Numbered from the stretch's first letter, positions 21,050 to 33,107 are shown. The stretch: 64,000 bases of DNA from Pegoplata infirma (GCA_963921195.1 OY992537.1:203880581-203944580); one strand, 5' to 3'. Numbers and translations are program-made. The notes: generated by a model from the sequence alone, not told the origin.

Positions 21050-21400
21050 TTTTTTTACTCGGAAACCGTAAGCTGTACGAAAAAACTTTCTGTGACAATA
21101 TTGTAGATAAAATTATGGTGATTTTTAATTAACAACCAAAAAAATTTTCAAAAAAAAATTGAACAAAAATTTTTTAAAATAATTTTGGAATGTCCTTTTC
21201 TCCTATCAAGGGCACCATGGATTTCCAAAACCAAAATTTTTTATTAAAGTTTAGAATGGTCTTTTAACGCTGCTAAAATTTCAGGGAGGTGTTTTTTCGT
21301 GTTGTCGAGCAATTAATTTATAAAGTTGGTAATAAAGCTAAATTTTTGATTTAATGCCAAAATTTTCCAAAAATGCCGGCGAATTTTGTACCTTTGCCCA
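21050..21400. repeat. Foldback element A, copy 2, right part
   Basis: Continues copy 2 with TACTCGGAAACCGTAAGCTG, CGAAAAAACTTTCTGTGACA and another 230-bp module (TTTAACGCTGCTAAAATTTC). Confidence 0.7.
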
Positions 21401-21735
21401 AAACATTAAATCATGATAATGTTGTCGGAAGATTTGGATGTACTTGCCAAAGCAAATTTTTTTTTAGAAAAAATAATGTTTTATTACTTTGCTATTCCAT
21501 GCAAACGAATATCATATGAGGACCCCATTAAGTTTATTTATTATTGATCCATTTCTAAGCCACTGTAGCTATATACATCCGACCATCTGTCTGTGGAAAG
21601 CAATATTCAGTCCAAGCCAAAAGAGCTGTACGTTTGGTAAATGAGTTCAAAAATAAGTGCAAAAAAAGTGTTTTTACAATTTGGAGAATATGAAAGATTC
21701 GGCCCCGAAGAATTCCACACTCTCACTTGTTGTAT
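21401..21735 (-). mobile_element. Partial element E with companion module, copy a
   Basis: Minus-strand head of an element E relative: the plus strand ends AAGATTCGGCCCCGAAGAAT and CACTCTCACTTGTT, with GAGGACCCCATTAAG and CCATCTGTCTGT inside. Preceded by TTTTGTACCTTTGCCCAAAA. The same composite recurs at 38460-38745. Confidence 0.65.
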
Positions 21736-21779
21736 GTACATTTGATAAGCAAATGGAACATTTTTATGTGAAAAGTTTA

Positions 21780-22290
21780 GACTTATTAAAAAAGTAGTTT
21801 TGGTAAAAAGGGGCTATATGATTTTTGGTGAAAAAAAATGTTTGATGGATAAAAAAAAAAGTTTTTGATGAGGACAAAAATTTTTTTATAAAAAAAAATT
21901 TTTTTATAAAAAAAAATTTTATGAAAACAATTTTTTTTTTGTTTAGAAAAAACATTTTTTTTTTTTGAAAAAAAAAAATTTGAGAAAAAAAATTTGATGA
22001 AAATAACAAAAAAATAATGAAAAAAAATATGATGAAAAAAAAGTTTGATGAAAAAAAAAAAAATTTATGAAAAAAAGGATTTGATAAAAAAAAATTATGA
22101 AAAAAAAATTTTATGAAAAAACAAACTTTGATGAAAAAAAAATTGATGAAAAAAAAATTTGATGAAAAACAAAGTTTGATGAAAAAAAATTATGAAAAAA
22201 AAATTTACAAAAAAAAGATTTGATAAAAAATAAAAAAAAAAATTGATGAAAAAAAAATTTATGAAAAAAATTTGATCGAAAAAATAACTT
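21780..22290. repeat. Low-complexity GATGAAAAAAAATTT tract, copy a
   Basis: Irregular runs of A broken by GATG, TTATG or TTTGATG. A sister tract at 38800-39310 also directly follows an element E head. The translation in any frame is meaningless. Confidence 0.85.
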
Positions 22291-22960
22291 ATGAGCTCAA
22301 CTGTCTTTACAGAAAAACAAAAATTTTAAAATAACGACTATAAGTCGGCCTATGTGGCAATAATAGTATCTTTGGAAAATGGCAACACCTAACTAAATAT
22401 AGACCACGTTCTAGCAAGGTTGCAAAATAAGTACTTAGATCAGAGTTGATGAAGAAGAGGAGGAAGAGTGGTGATTACTAAAAACTTGAATTTATTCACC
22501 ATATTGTAATTACACACCTTCTTCTGTAGGAAAAACAACAGCAACAACCAAACAAGAATTGAAAAACCATGATTTAGTTGATACTTGCTTAACAGCCAAC
22601 TTAGCGTATCGGTCTAGAGTGATCGTATCTTAGAGGCAGTTAAAATAAAAAACATTACAGATCATGGGTTCAATCCTTGGCGGCTGCGATCTGTTAATAA
22701 TTTATGAAGACATATATCTACGATATACATATAAATTCAAATTAATCTCCATTTTTTTGGTTTCAAACGATATTTTTGTTAATTTGTAAGTTATCGGAAT
22801 TTTCCCAAAGGACTATATTTTTCCATAATGTGGCAACGAAATGTTTAAACTTTTATATCGGCCGATACTCCGGGCCCAACAACCTTAAATTCGTGTATAA
22901 ATATTTATAGTCTCACGTAAATCGGTGTATAACGGTTGGGAGACAGCCCTTGTAAGTATT
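22291..22960. repeat. Dispersed repeat G, copy 1, with a tRNA-like segment
   Basis: Contains GATGAAGAAGAGGAGGAAGA, ACAGCAACAACCAAACAAGA and TTGATACTTGCTTAACAGCC, all found again at 61396-62008. At 22597-22680 GTATCGGTCTAGAGTGATC and GGGTTCAATCC resemble the A and B boxes of a tRNA-derived promoter, but no cloverleaf is evident. Probably a SINE-like or composite element. Confidence 0.5.
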
Positions 22961-23470
22961 TGCTAAAATGTTGAAAATAATTTTGCATTTTTTTAAGGAT
23001 TTAATTTAAAACTTTAACTTCTTTCTACCTTTTAAGATAAATTGCATTGGATTTTGTAAATTTTCAATTCATGTAAAATTAAAAAAAAAAAAAAATATTT
23101 TCTGTTGTTATAAAATCCTTCAAAATAAATGTGTTACATGTAAAAAATTTCATGTTACATTGCAATATTAAATAATACTTGACACAGTATTTAACAACAC
23201 TGGCTTATATGTATATAAGCATATATTTACAGATATATGCTTGTACAGTAGAGTGTACCTTATTGTGTGATTTTGAATATTGGAAAATCAGGAGATATAC
23301 ACTGTTAATATGAGGACAATCGGAATCAATAAACCCATGGCGCCCGGCCATCAAAGTTTTCGATTTTTCAAAATAAAAAAATTAAACAAAAATATGTCGG
23401 TTTTATTAATTTTCATCCGTAAAAATTTGGGATTTTTAAAAAATTTACCAAAATTTTGGATTCTTCTGGT
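22961..23470. other. Intron sequence, nothing recognised
   Basis: AT-rich. A fairly long open frame (23280-23555) lacks any recognisable motif and overlaps a repeat at its 3' end; it is not called a gene. Confidence 0.5.
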
Positions 23471-23896
23471 AATGACAAATGAAAGAGGAGGATCCCCCTT
23501 AACTTTTCCATTTTTTATTTTGCCACATAAGGATAAAAGTAATAAAGTCGTTTGAAGACTTTAACAATGCATTTTGAATGATATTAAATTATAGATTTTG
23601 AAAGGACGTAACTAATCTCCTTTTTCCTTATATGTATAAATAATAAAATAGGAAAATTAGGGGAGATGATCCTCATTTTTTTTCTATCACTAGTGTCGTC
23701 CTAGGACAAATAAAAATATTAAAAAAAATATTTTATAAAATTTTATTCTCTAAAAATTTGAAGTCCTTTTAAAAGGAAACAGGATCACGAAAAGAAAAAC
23801 TGTAAATGCAGTTAAACTACGTTTAGTCTCTAGTTAAAAACGTATATTATCTAGTTCGTGTTAAACGCCTATTTTCAATTTTGTCGGACGGTGATA
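23471..23896. repeat. Partial foldback H, copy 1
   Basis: Matches the right part of the complete copy at 28324-28948: AATGACAAATGAAAGAGGAG, AGTGTCGTCCTAGGACAA, AAAAGGAAACAGGATCACGA, and the terminal TGTCGGACGGTGATATA. Confidence 0.7.
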
Positions 23897-24152
23897 TAGG
23901 CACACAAAACAAAATATAAAGTTTGAATACTTCCAAAGTCTTCATATCACACCAACTTGTTTCCAGTTCTTAAATTAAGTGCCAGCCTATCCTACATACA
24001 TATATTACTTATTAATCTCCTCACATTACTCAACTTGTCGAAAAAAAAGTATAAAGTTAAACAAAAGTTTTTTTAAATACTACTTTTACATATCACCTTC
24101 TCATTCCGTTCTACTTTAATTTCTCTGACTCTAGTTTTTTTTTATTTTCCAG

Positions 24153-24302
24153 GTGAACGTTTTGTACCTGAAACATATGAAAGTGGATATAAAATAACAA
24201 TGCGTTTGACCATAAATGATGTTGATGCACAAGATTTTGGGTCATATCGTTGTGTAGCCAAAAATTCATTGGGTGATACTGATGGAGCAATAAAACTTTA
24301 TC
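24153..24302 (+). CDS. DIP-beta: DIP-beta-like exon: end of third Ig domain
   Basis: A 150-bp exon after TTTATTTTCCAG, ending TTATC before GTAAGT. The G of the previous exon plus GT gives Gly. It encodes ERFVPETYESGYKITMRLTI, then NDVDAQDFGSYRCVAKNSLG and DTDGAIKLY. The F-strand cysteine in SYRCVAKN completes Ig3. VAKNSLGDTDG is a strongly conserved DIP/lachesin-type G-strand. The exon ends the Ig part of the protein. It lies between 9.7 kb and 19.1 kb of repeat-filled intron. Confidence 0.9.
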
Positions 24303-24555
24303 GTAAGTATATTAAGGATATAAAATACATATAAAAACATATACAGCAGTTTGCAAATATACTAAGGGAAAAGTACAGTTACTCTACAGTAGTTGCAGAG
24401 AGAGTGGAAATTATTTTTTTTTGTTTTGTAAAATAAAACTGACAACTACAGTAAAATGAATATTAATAAAATTAATAGTTTTTAATGGGTAAAAGTCGAC
24501 TTTATGAAATTTTGAAGGACTTTTTTTTTTAAGTTGAAAAAAAGAAAAAATCAAT
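24303..24555 (+). other. DIP-beta: Start of 19.1-kb intron
   Basis: Donor GTAAGT. Unremarkable AT-rich sequence before the first inverted repeat of this intron. The intron ends at 43384. Confidence 0.6.
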
Positions 24556-25755
24556 CGGCGTAAAAAATGCCCCGAAAGAGAGGGAGGGCTTAGATGAAAT
24601 GCTCTACAAAAATGTTGCCCATAAATTTTTACTATACGTCAGAACACCAAAGTCCTAAGATTAACACAAACACCAAAAAAGGGTTCAAGTTAAAGATTGC
24701 CCATTAAAAAAATACAAATAAAAATTAACCCTTAGTGGGCAATCTTGAATTTGACTGGTTTTTGGTGTTTCTGTTAAGTTTTGGGCTTTGATGTGTTTTA
24801 ACATAAATAGTAAAATTTTATGGCCAATATTTTTGTAGAATATTTCATCCCCGCCCTCCGCCTTTTTAGGGGTGTTTTATACGACTTGTTAGAAAAGAGA
24901 CAAAAATTACCATTATGTTTAGGAGTTTGGGGGTTATTATGTTCCAGCATAATATTTTATACAAAGTTGCTGAACATACCCTATACATCAGATATAAAGA
25001 ACATATATGCTGTGTTTTTCAATAAGTGGATTTATTTTCTGATTAATCTTATTTTTCTTAAAAAAAATATTTTAACATACTAAAACAAATTTGGAATATT
25101 TTTTTCCAAAATTTACAATAAATTTGCAATTATAATCTGAAAAAATAATGAACAAATTTGGAAAATGAAAAAAGTTATAAATAAAACAATATTAATCCAA
25201 AACGGATTTATTAAATCCTAAAATTTAGTTGGATTTATTTTGATTTATTTATAACTTTTTTAATTTTTCAGATTTTTTTATTATTTTTTCGGATAATAAG
25301 TAATTGCTTATTTATCGTAGATTATGAAAAAAAATATTCCAAATTTGTTTTGGCATTTTAATTTATTTATTTTAAACTAAATAAGATTAATCCGAAAATA
25401 AATCCACTTATTGAAAAACACAGCAATAGTTTCATAGTCAAATTCATGATTGCCAATTAAAAAATTTACAAAAAAAAATTAACCCTTAGTGGGCAACCTG
25501 GAATTTGACGGGTTTTTGGTGTTTGTGCTAATTTTTGGGCTTTGGTGTGTTCCAAAATATTTAGTAAAATTTTATGGGCAGCATTTTTATAAAGCATTTC
25601 ATCTCCGCCCTCCACCTCTTTCATGATGTTTTTTACGATTTGTTAGAATATAGCCAAAAAATACCGTAAGTAAAAATCAGAGGGTTGATATATTCCACAA
25701 AAATATTTCCCATATTCCCATACACCTCAAATGTGAAGAAAACATAGTTTTATAT
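24556..25755. repeat. Foldback/tandem element I, interrupted by J
   Basis: A module with GAGGGAGGGCTTAGATGAAA (about 24578) is inverted at about 24830-24880 (TTCATCCCCGCCCTCCGCC) and occurs again directly at about 25590-25620 (TTTCATCTCCGCCCTCCACC). AACCCTTAGTGGGCAA is at 24727 and 25480. The second module continues uninterrupted to TATACC at 25758, giving an empty-site comparison for insertion J. Non-coding. Confidence 0.75.
25007..25426. mobile_element. Foldback element J, inserted in element I
   Basis: Perfect terminal inverted repeat: GCTGTGTTTTTCAATAAGTG at 25009 and its complement CACTTATTGAAAAACACAGC ending at 25424, extended by GATTTATTTTCNGATTAATC. Comparing with the uninterrupted module near 25740 (AACATAGTTT) gives an insertion between AACATA and TAGTTT, that is, a TA target. 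About 420 bp, AT-rich, non-coding. TA duplication plus inverted ends suggests a Tc1/mariner-type non-autonomous element. Confidence 0.78.
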
Positions 25756-25766
25756 ACCGATATGGT

Positions 25767-28094
25767 TAGTGTTGGGATTCTACCTGGTATTTACCCAATG
25801 CATGGGTAATTACCGGGTAAATAAAATATAAATACCTTTTTTGGGAATTTGTTTGGGTATTTATAAAAAGCATTTGTTAATAAGCAGAATCGTCATTTGA
25901 AATGAGTAATTTGTTTTATTTTTTTCAAAAATAAATGTGTATATGGGGTATTCCATGTCAAATCTGACACTTTAATCGGCACCTTTAAGTAAAAAACGAA
26001 CTTTTTCAGAAAAAAGTAATTATTTAGAAAAAATTGTACTTTTTCCTAAAAAGTATTAAAGAGAATATAGTACTTTTTTAGAAAAAAAAGTACTTTTTTG
26101 AAAAAAGTACTTTTTAGAAAAAAATTTACTTTTTAGACAGAAAAGTCTTTTTTTTAGAAAAAAATATTTTAGGTATTTTTTGCTAAAATACCCGGCGAAA
26201 AATGTTCGTATATGGAAATATATACGAGGATATATGTCAACATATATGAAGATATATGACCATGTATGAACCATATATGGACACATATGTATATATGAGG
26301 CATTCCACACCAAATGTCCCGCTACACAAAAACATGTGTCCCGTAAATTTCTAAATAGGTTGTTTGGATAGCCATATATGGAACTAAGAAAATTGCGTTT
26401 TTGGTTTTTCAAATTTTCAAAAACTGGGCTTAGGAGGCGTGGTCAAATATTGGAAAAATGGTCAAATTTGTGGCAAGTTGCCTCGATAAAATATTTATAA
26501 CATTAAAACCGAATGCACCACAATCTCAAAAATTTACAATCTTATATAGTTTTGTATGGGCTATCGATTAAATTTTTTTTTAAATTTTCAGAGCCCGTTT
26601 TGAAATTTTCCATTTTTTAAAAAAGTCAATTCATCAAAACTCCGGCCACTTTTTTTTAATTTTTTTTTTTAAGTTTAGATGTTTGTCCATCCACACAAAA
26701 AAAATCAGAAACACGTTCTTCTTTTTTTTCGAGAAAATCGCATTTGAATTTTAAATTTCATAACAATTTTGTAATTTACTTGTATTTCTTTGTTTTAACG
26801 TTGCGAATGAGTAATATTTATGCAATTAATAATACTCATTCGCAAGGTTAAATCAAGAAAATACATACAATCAAATTACAAAATTGTTATGAAATTTAAA
26901 GTTCAAATGCTATTTTCTCGAAAAAAACGAAGAACGTGTTTCTGAATTTTTTTGTGTGGATGGACAAACATCTAAACTTAAAAAAAAAAAATTTAAAAAA
27001 AAGTGGACGGATTTTTGAAAATTGTCTTTTTTAAAAAATGGAAAATTTCAGAACGGGTTCTGAAAAAAAAAATTAATCGATAGCCCATACAAAACTATAT
27101 AAGAATGTAAAATTTTGAAAATTTGTGGTGCATTCCGTTTTAATGTGATAAATATTTAATCAAGGCAACTCGCCACAAATTTGACCATTTTTTCCAATAT
27201 TTGACCACGCCTCCTAAGACCAGTTTTTGAAAAATTGAAAAACGCTGGACATTTGGTGTGGAATGCCTCATATATGCACATATTTGTAGGCATACATAAT
27301 TATGTATGAATCATATACGTATATGGTCGTACTTTTTTAGAAAATGTAAATTTTTTTAGAAAAAAATATTTTTTTTAGAAAAAATAAAAAAAGTACTTTT
27401 TAGAAAAAGTACCTTTTTTTAGAAAAAAAAAAATACTTCTTTTAGAAAAATATCCTTTGTTTAGAAAAAAGAATTTTTTTTAGACAAAGTACTTTTTTTA
27501 GAAAAGTACTTTTTGTAAAAAAAAGTACTTCTTAGAAAAAAGTACTTTTTTTTTTTAAATATACTTTTTTTAGAACAAAGTACTATTTTTCTAATAAAGT
27601 AGTAAAAAATTTACTCCTTTAAACAGTATTTTTTTGTCTAAATAGTAAATTTTTTTATAAAAATTACTTTATTTTTTTAAAAAAGTTCTATATTTTCTTA
27701 AATAATATTTTTTAGGAAAAAAGTAGAATTTTTTTAAATAAGTACTTTTTTCCTGAAAAAGTACGTTTTTGTCTTAAAGATGAGATAGTACTTTTGCAAA
27801 ATAGTATTATTTTACAAAAAAAAAGAGCTACTTTTTCAAAAAAACACTTTCTCTATAAAAAGTACTTTTTCTATTATTCCTTAAAAAAAAACAAAATTTT
27901 TTCTAAAAGAGCACTATTTTTTTTTTTTTAAGAAAGTACTATTTTCTAGTATAAAATACATTAAATTTTCTACAAAATGTTTTTGTTCACCAAATTTTCT
28001 ACAACATAATTTATACCCAGCTTTTTTAAAATTTCCCGGGCATTTCTACCCAATTTACCTATTTAACCGGGTATTTAACCTTTCCCCATCACTA
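25767..28094. mobile_element. hAT-type non-autonomous transposon K
   Basis: Flanked by an exact 8-bp duplication GATATGGT (25759-25766 and 28095-28102). Ends are TAGTGTTGGG and CCCCATCACTA, imperfect inverted repeats typical in length and sequence of hAT elements. Subterminal ACCCGGTAAATA-like motifs lie on both sides (25800-25850 and 28020-28080). The interior consists of irregular GTACTTTTTTAGAAAAA arrays (about 25995-26165 and 27330-27960) and the nested foldback L. No transposase. Confidence 0.88.
26294..27272. mobile_element. Foldback element L, nested in K
   Basis: About 430-bp arms. TATGAGGCATTCCACACC at 26294 mirrors GGTGTGGAATGCCTCATA ending at 27272; inside, TTAGGAGGCGTGGTCAAAT / ATTTGACCACGCCTCCTAA and TATGGGCTATCGATTAA / TTAATCGATAGCCCATA. 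The central loop near 26800-26860 is itself a dyad (GCGAATGAGTA / ACTCATTCGC). The flanks are CATATG-rich. The end motif TATGRGGCATTCCA is shared with the starts of M and with 40386. A relative is at 62590-63215. Confidence 0.88.
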
Positions 28095-28323
28095 GATATG
28101 GTGCAAGAACAGGCCAAGGCTGGGAAACTTGAACCGTCTCTAAAATAAAATTCCGATGTGATCTTTTAAAACGCCAACACACTCATATTTTTTTGTCTCC
28201 TCTACCAGAATCAATCGTCGGAACCCTGTAATTTTTTTAGTGTTGTACTGTGTAATTTGACTTAAAACCATATTGGGTCTTGGGAAATAACAAAATTTTG
28301 AGTTTCTTATGCAACATTTATAT

Positions 28324-28948
28324 TACACCGTCCGACAGCCCATATTAAACATGACCCAGATAATGAACTCCTGAATGTGGAGATTACATGGAGTAAAACT
28401 GCATTAACAGTTCGTGATCATGTTTCCTTTTAAAAGGATCTAAAATTTTTGAGGATTACATTTTGTAATATATTTTCAAATATTGTACTTGTCTTATAAT
28501 TTCACTATTTATGGCAAATGAAAAATAAGAATCTACGCTTATTTTTCACTTTTTTATTTTGTCATATCTGAAAAATATATGTGAATAATTTCCTTTCAAA
28601 GCTGTATCAAAATATTTTGTTGAAAATTTTAAATGATATTAAAAGAAAAAATTCTAAAGGACATTACTTACCTTCTTTTTTCCGATATGTCAAAATAATA
28701 AAATGGGAAAATTAACGAAGAGCCTCTTCTTTCATTTGCCATCACAAGTGGCATCCTAGGACAAGTAAAAATTTAAATAATATTTTACAGAAATTTAATC
28801 CTCCAAAACTTTAAAGTCCTTGAAAAAGGAAACAGTATCACGAAATGAAAAACTGTAAATGCAATTTCACTACATTTTGCCTCTAGTTTAAAAATTATAT
28901 TATCCAGTTCATTTCTAACGAATTTTTATTCACTTTGTTGGACGGTGT
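28324..28948. mobile_element. Foldback element H, complete copy
   Basis: ACACCGTCCGACA at 28324 and TGTTGGACGGTGT ending at 28948. The paired interior includes GGATCTAAAATTTTTGAGGA opposite CCTCCAAAACTTTAAAGTCC, and TGGCAAATGAAA opposite TTTCATTTGCCA. Non-coding. A partial copy lies at 23471-23896. Confidence 0.82.
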
Positions 28949-29519
28949 TATATGCACCATGTGTAGGGCAATCCAAAATCTGAGCAAATTAAAAAGACAA
29001 CAAAGTTTTCAAGGGATTATCACAACAGAGAGAGAGAGAGACGTTGACAAAAAAAAGATTAAAATAAAAACTTTAAGTTAAATTGCTCAAGGGAAAAATA
29101 GTTGATGATGAGGTGAAAATATTATACAGTACAAGGAAAACTTTATGTATTTATAAATTAAAAAAAAAAGCAACAGTATATTAATTATTCATTAAGAAAA
29201 AGTTGAAAGACAAAGTAAAAGTATGTCATTCACATAACTGTAATAATGTGTGATGGTCATTGATTTAATTTCCTATTTTATAAAAGGTTTTTGTTTTAAA
29301 CATTTGTACACTCAAAAAGAAAAGCTGTAATTTTAAAGGAAAATTATTGTAAAAACTAACTATCGAAATCTTAACTGTTTTACAAGGCTTTCCTTGTAAA
29401 AAATTTAGTTTTTCCCAAAAAAAAAAAAAAAATATTAAATTTACAAAAAAGAATTGAAATTTATCAACAAAATTGTAAATTAATTTTTAAATTTGTACAA
29501 AAGGAAACGTGTAAATACA
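28949..29519. other. Intron sequence with a GA run
   Basis: AT-rich intron. AGAGAGAGAGAGA run at 29026-29041. The stretch 29310-29515 (TTTACAAGGCTTTCCTTGTAA) resembles part of 45830-46300 and may be a decayed element. Confidence 0.5.
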
Positions 29520-30075
29520 CCAGTGTTTTCCGGAAAATGGGTCCCAAGTCAAAATATGGACCAACTAATTAGTGCAAAAATCACACCCAACCAAATTTGA
29601 GTGAAATTGGCCGTTTATTGTTGCCAAAAGACCAATTTAACTGAATAGCGGGCGAAATTTTTACATGGGGTCTAAGTCCAAACGTGGTCCAATTATTTTC
29701 AGATTTGATTAGGTACGCGTTAATCACCTACAAACAATATATTGATCCTTTGCTTATGTGTTTTGCGAGATTTATGTAATTATTGGGAGGGGGTGTGTAT
29801 TGTGGCTACAAGAAGAACTACTCCGATTTCTTAAGCTTAAGTTTTAAATTTCATACAAATTGGGTCATAATTGCGACCTACATCGTACTCACAACGTTTA
29901 CATGTACAGACAGACAGACAGACAGACGGATGAACAGACGGACGAACGGACATCTCTACATAGTCTCAAAAAGCGATTTTGAGTCAATAGGTATGGTTGA
30001 AGGGGGATCTAGGATCAATATTTCGAATAATCATCAACACAAACGGGTTATACCCTGTACCACAGAGTGGTAAAA
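29520..30075 (+). repeat. Element E-like repeat with CAGACAGA run
   Basis: Contains GGTCCAAGT-type motifs, a CAGACAGACAGACAGACGG run (29911-29950) and the ending TATACCCTGTACCACAGAGT followed by GGTAAAAA. The landmark order (A/T-rich, GACGGACA, GATCAATATTTCG, terminal TATACCC) parallels element E. Not a gene, although the GACA run gives an open frame. Confidence 0.6.
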
Positions 30076-30194
30076 ATTAAAATTTAAAAAATAAAACTTA
30101 AATTTATAAAAAAAATTTCATTAAAAAAAACTGCTAATTTGTATTAACAAGGGAAATATCTCAAGCCTTATGAACCGATTTGCCCGAAACTTAA

Positions 30195-32945
30195 TATATT
30201 GGGCATTCCATGTCAAATCGGACACTTTGAGTGATTTTTTTTTTTAATTTTCACAATTTGTTTACAGTTTTTAGTACCTTTCGAAAACTCCTTCGTGGAA
30301 AATTTTCAGATTTTTTTGATAACCGGTTTAAATGATATCGAATTTTTAAAAAATGGTAGTTTGTTTCTTTACTCAACCTTCTTTAACTCATAACTTCTTC
30401 AATAATGGTCCAAACTACAAATTTCTTTTTAAAAATGTTTGTTTTTTTACGAACTTTTAAAAAAAAATCCAAAAAAATTCTTAAAAGTGCTCTAATATGC
30501 GATTTTTAAGTTTTAAAATTTAAATCTCATTTTTGAAAATGTATGTACTCTTTGATTTCTTTGAAGTTTTTTTGTGTAAAACTTCTATCAATTCTACAAA
30601 TTTTTTGCCCAGGAAGATCGTGGAATAATAATTATTACTATTTTTTAAAATTTTTTGAAAAAATTTTATTGTAATTTTCCCATTTTAAAAATCATTTCTA
30701 CTGATCGAATGGTGCTTCATAGAGGGGTCCTTTATAAGACCGACCCCCATTTATTTTTACGTCTTAACATTTCTTTGGAACAAACTAATACCCTATCTCC
30801 AATTTCTACGGGGGCTCCCACACAAAACGATATTTTTTAAAATTTGTTCCAACCGCTCTAACTGCCCTAATAGTGCCCTTAGAGCAACAAAATGTATGAC
30901 CGACCCACAATATTTTTTTTGTCCAAACATTTTCTCTGAACACACCTACCCTCTATCTTTAATTGTTAAGGTGGTCACCATACATTTTTTTTATTTTTTG
31001 TAAATTTGTTTTATTTAATCAGCTTCTACCGGTCCAATGCACAGTGCCACATTTGGCCAATCTAGCACGACAAAAATCAAAAAAAAAAGTTCCCCGATTT
31101 TCATGATATGTTTGTATGTATTAAAGAACATTCCTAATAGCACGGAAATAATCATATAAGATCGATAATTCTGTTCGTTACTAACAGGTGGGTGCATAAA
31201 TTTGCATCTTGTAAAATCCTGTAACTACTTAGTGTACATTATTTCGCATAAATTAAGTCGGGTTTAAACTGTTGTAACTTTTGAACAAAAAGAGATATTT
31301 ATCCACTCTTTTTTGGTAATTTTAAAGGATATTTAAATGCTTTAATTTATGTCTTTTCTTTTTTTAAAACAAATTTTTCTATTTTTTATTAAATTTTTAA
31401 CAAAATACAAATTTTTGAAAAGAAAATTATATATTTATTTTTTTTGATGGAATAGAACTTTTGTGTTTGGTCCGTATTGGTCGCCGGACTTCTTCAGATA
31501 TATTGACCAATATCCATAGTACTTATTTCAACGGCTAACTTTTGCGACCGTCTGCGACGCCGACTACAGTGGGGCGATATGTAAACCTTGTTTTTACATA
31601 TTTTTTAAACATATTTTAAAAAAGTGGGCGTGGCAGTTGTCTGACCGCCCCCTTTTTTTGTGATAATTTTTCTACAGTCATTGAGAGTATATATACCAAA
31701 TTTAAAGAAATTATAAATAAAATTACAAATTTTAAAATAAGTGGGCGTGGCCCTTAACCGGCCTCCCACATTTTTCATAATGTTATTTTCGAAGTCAAAA
31801 CGAACATTTATACCGAATTTCAAGTCAATATAATTAAAATTGGATTTTTGTCGTCCTAGGTTGGCCAAATGTGGCACTGTTTATTTATTTTTACCCTACA
31901 ACATTTTTTCAAAACATAACTACGCCCTATCTCCACTCCCTAAGTAGGCTCCCATACAAATAACAGTTGGAGCAAATTTTATAAAAATTTAATTTTGTAT
32001 GGCAGCCTACTTAGGGAGTGGAGATAGGGCGTAGGTATTTTTTGAAAAAATGTTGTAGGGTAAAAATAAATGGGGGTCGGTCTCAGTAATGACCACTCTT
32101 GGACGCACCATTGGACCGGTAGAAGCTGATTAAATAAAACAAATTTACAAAAAATAAAAAAAATTGTATGGGGACCGCCTTAATAGTTAAAGATAGGGGG
32201 TAGGTGTGTTCAGAGAAAATGTTTGGACTAAAAAAATATTGTAGGTCGGTCATAAATTTTGTTGCTCTAATGGTACTATTAGGGCAGTTAGAGTGGTTGG
32301 AACAAATTTTAAAAAATGTCTTTTTGTGTGGGAGCCCCCTTAGAAATTGGAGATAGGGTATTAGTTTGTTCCAAAGAAATGTTAAGACGTAAAAATTAAT
32401 GGGGGTCGGTCTTATAAAGGACCCCTCTATGACGCACCATTGGAGCAGTAGAAATGATTTTAAGATTGGAAAATTACAATAAAATTTTTTCAAAAAATTT
32501 TAAAAAATAGTAATAATCATTATGCCACGATCTTCCTGGGCAAAAAATTTGTAGAATTGATAGAAGTTTTACACAAATAAATTTCAAAAAAATCGAAGAG
32601 TACAAACATTTTCAAAAATGAGATTTAAATTTTAAAACTTAAAAATCGCATAGCACTTTTAAGAATTTTTTGGGATTTTTTTTAGAAAGTACGTAAAAAA
32701 ACAAAAATTTTGAAAAAAAAAATTTGAAATTTGGACCATAATTGAAGAAGTTATGTTTAAAAGAAGTTTGAGTAAAGGAACAAACTGCCAATTTTTTTTC
32801 GATATCTTTTGAACGGGTCATCAAAAAATCTGAAAATTTACGACGAAGAAGTTTTCGAAGGGTACTAAAAACTGTAAACAAATTGGGAACATTTAAAAAA
32901 AAAGTTTTTCAAAGTGTCCGATTTCACATGGAATGCCCCATATAC
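30195..32945. mobile_element. Giant foldback element M
   Basis: A 2.75-kb inverted repeat. GGGCATTCCATGTCAAATCG at 30201 pairs with CGATTTCACATGGAATGCCC near 32938 (imperfect). TATA lies at both edges (30195 and 32941), a possible target duplication. Each arm contains roughly 180-bp modules with GGGAGCCCCC, GGAGATAGGG and GGGGGTCGGTC. The centre, about 31200-31880, carries GTGGGCGTGGC repeats and is less symmetric. Open frames in it are by-products of the repeat. No transposase recognised. Confidence 0.85.
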
Positions 32946-33107
32946 TATCACTAAATGGAAGGTATAAAAATTATTTACTCAAAATAAAATATTCCTGGCC
33001 AAATTTTAAAAAATGCACGTTTTGAAAATGTATTGCCACTTAAAAGGGCATATTAGCGGATATTCATGGATTCGGCCAAGTCCAATTTAACTTATTTACT
33101 TGTTTAT
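32946..33107. other. Short intron stretch
   Basis: AT-rich sequence between foldback M and the heptamer array; contains an element E-like TATAAAAATTATTTAC fragment. Nothing else seen. Confidence 0.4.

Noticed and set aside
23280..23555. 91-codon open frame, possible small gene
   Set aside because: No motif, no codon bias, and it overlaps foldback H; likely chance.
29783..30073. Open frame with Asp/Arg/Gln/Thr-rich peptide
   Set aside because: Produced by the CAGACAGACGG run of an element E-like repeat; the same peptide style appears in every copy and has no protein motif.
30655..32493. Open frames on foldback M (plus 30655-30840, minus 32083-32493)
   Set aside because: Also arm-to-arm mirror frames of an inverted repeat; no homology recognised.
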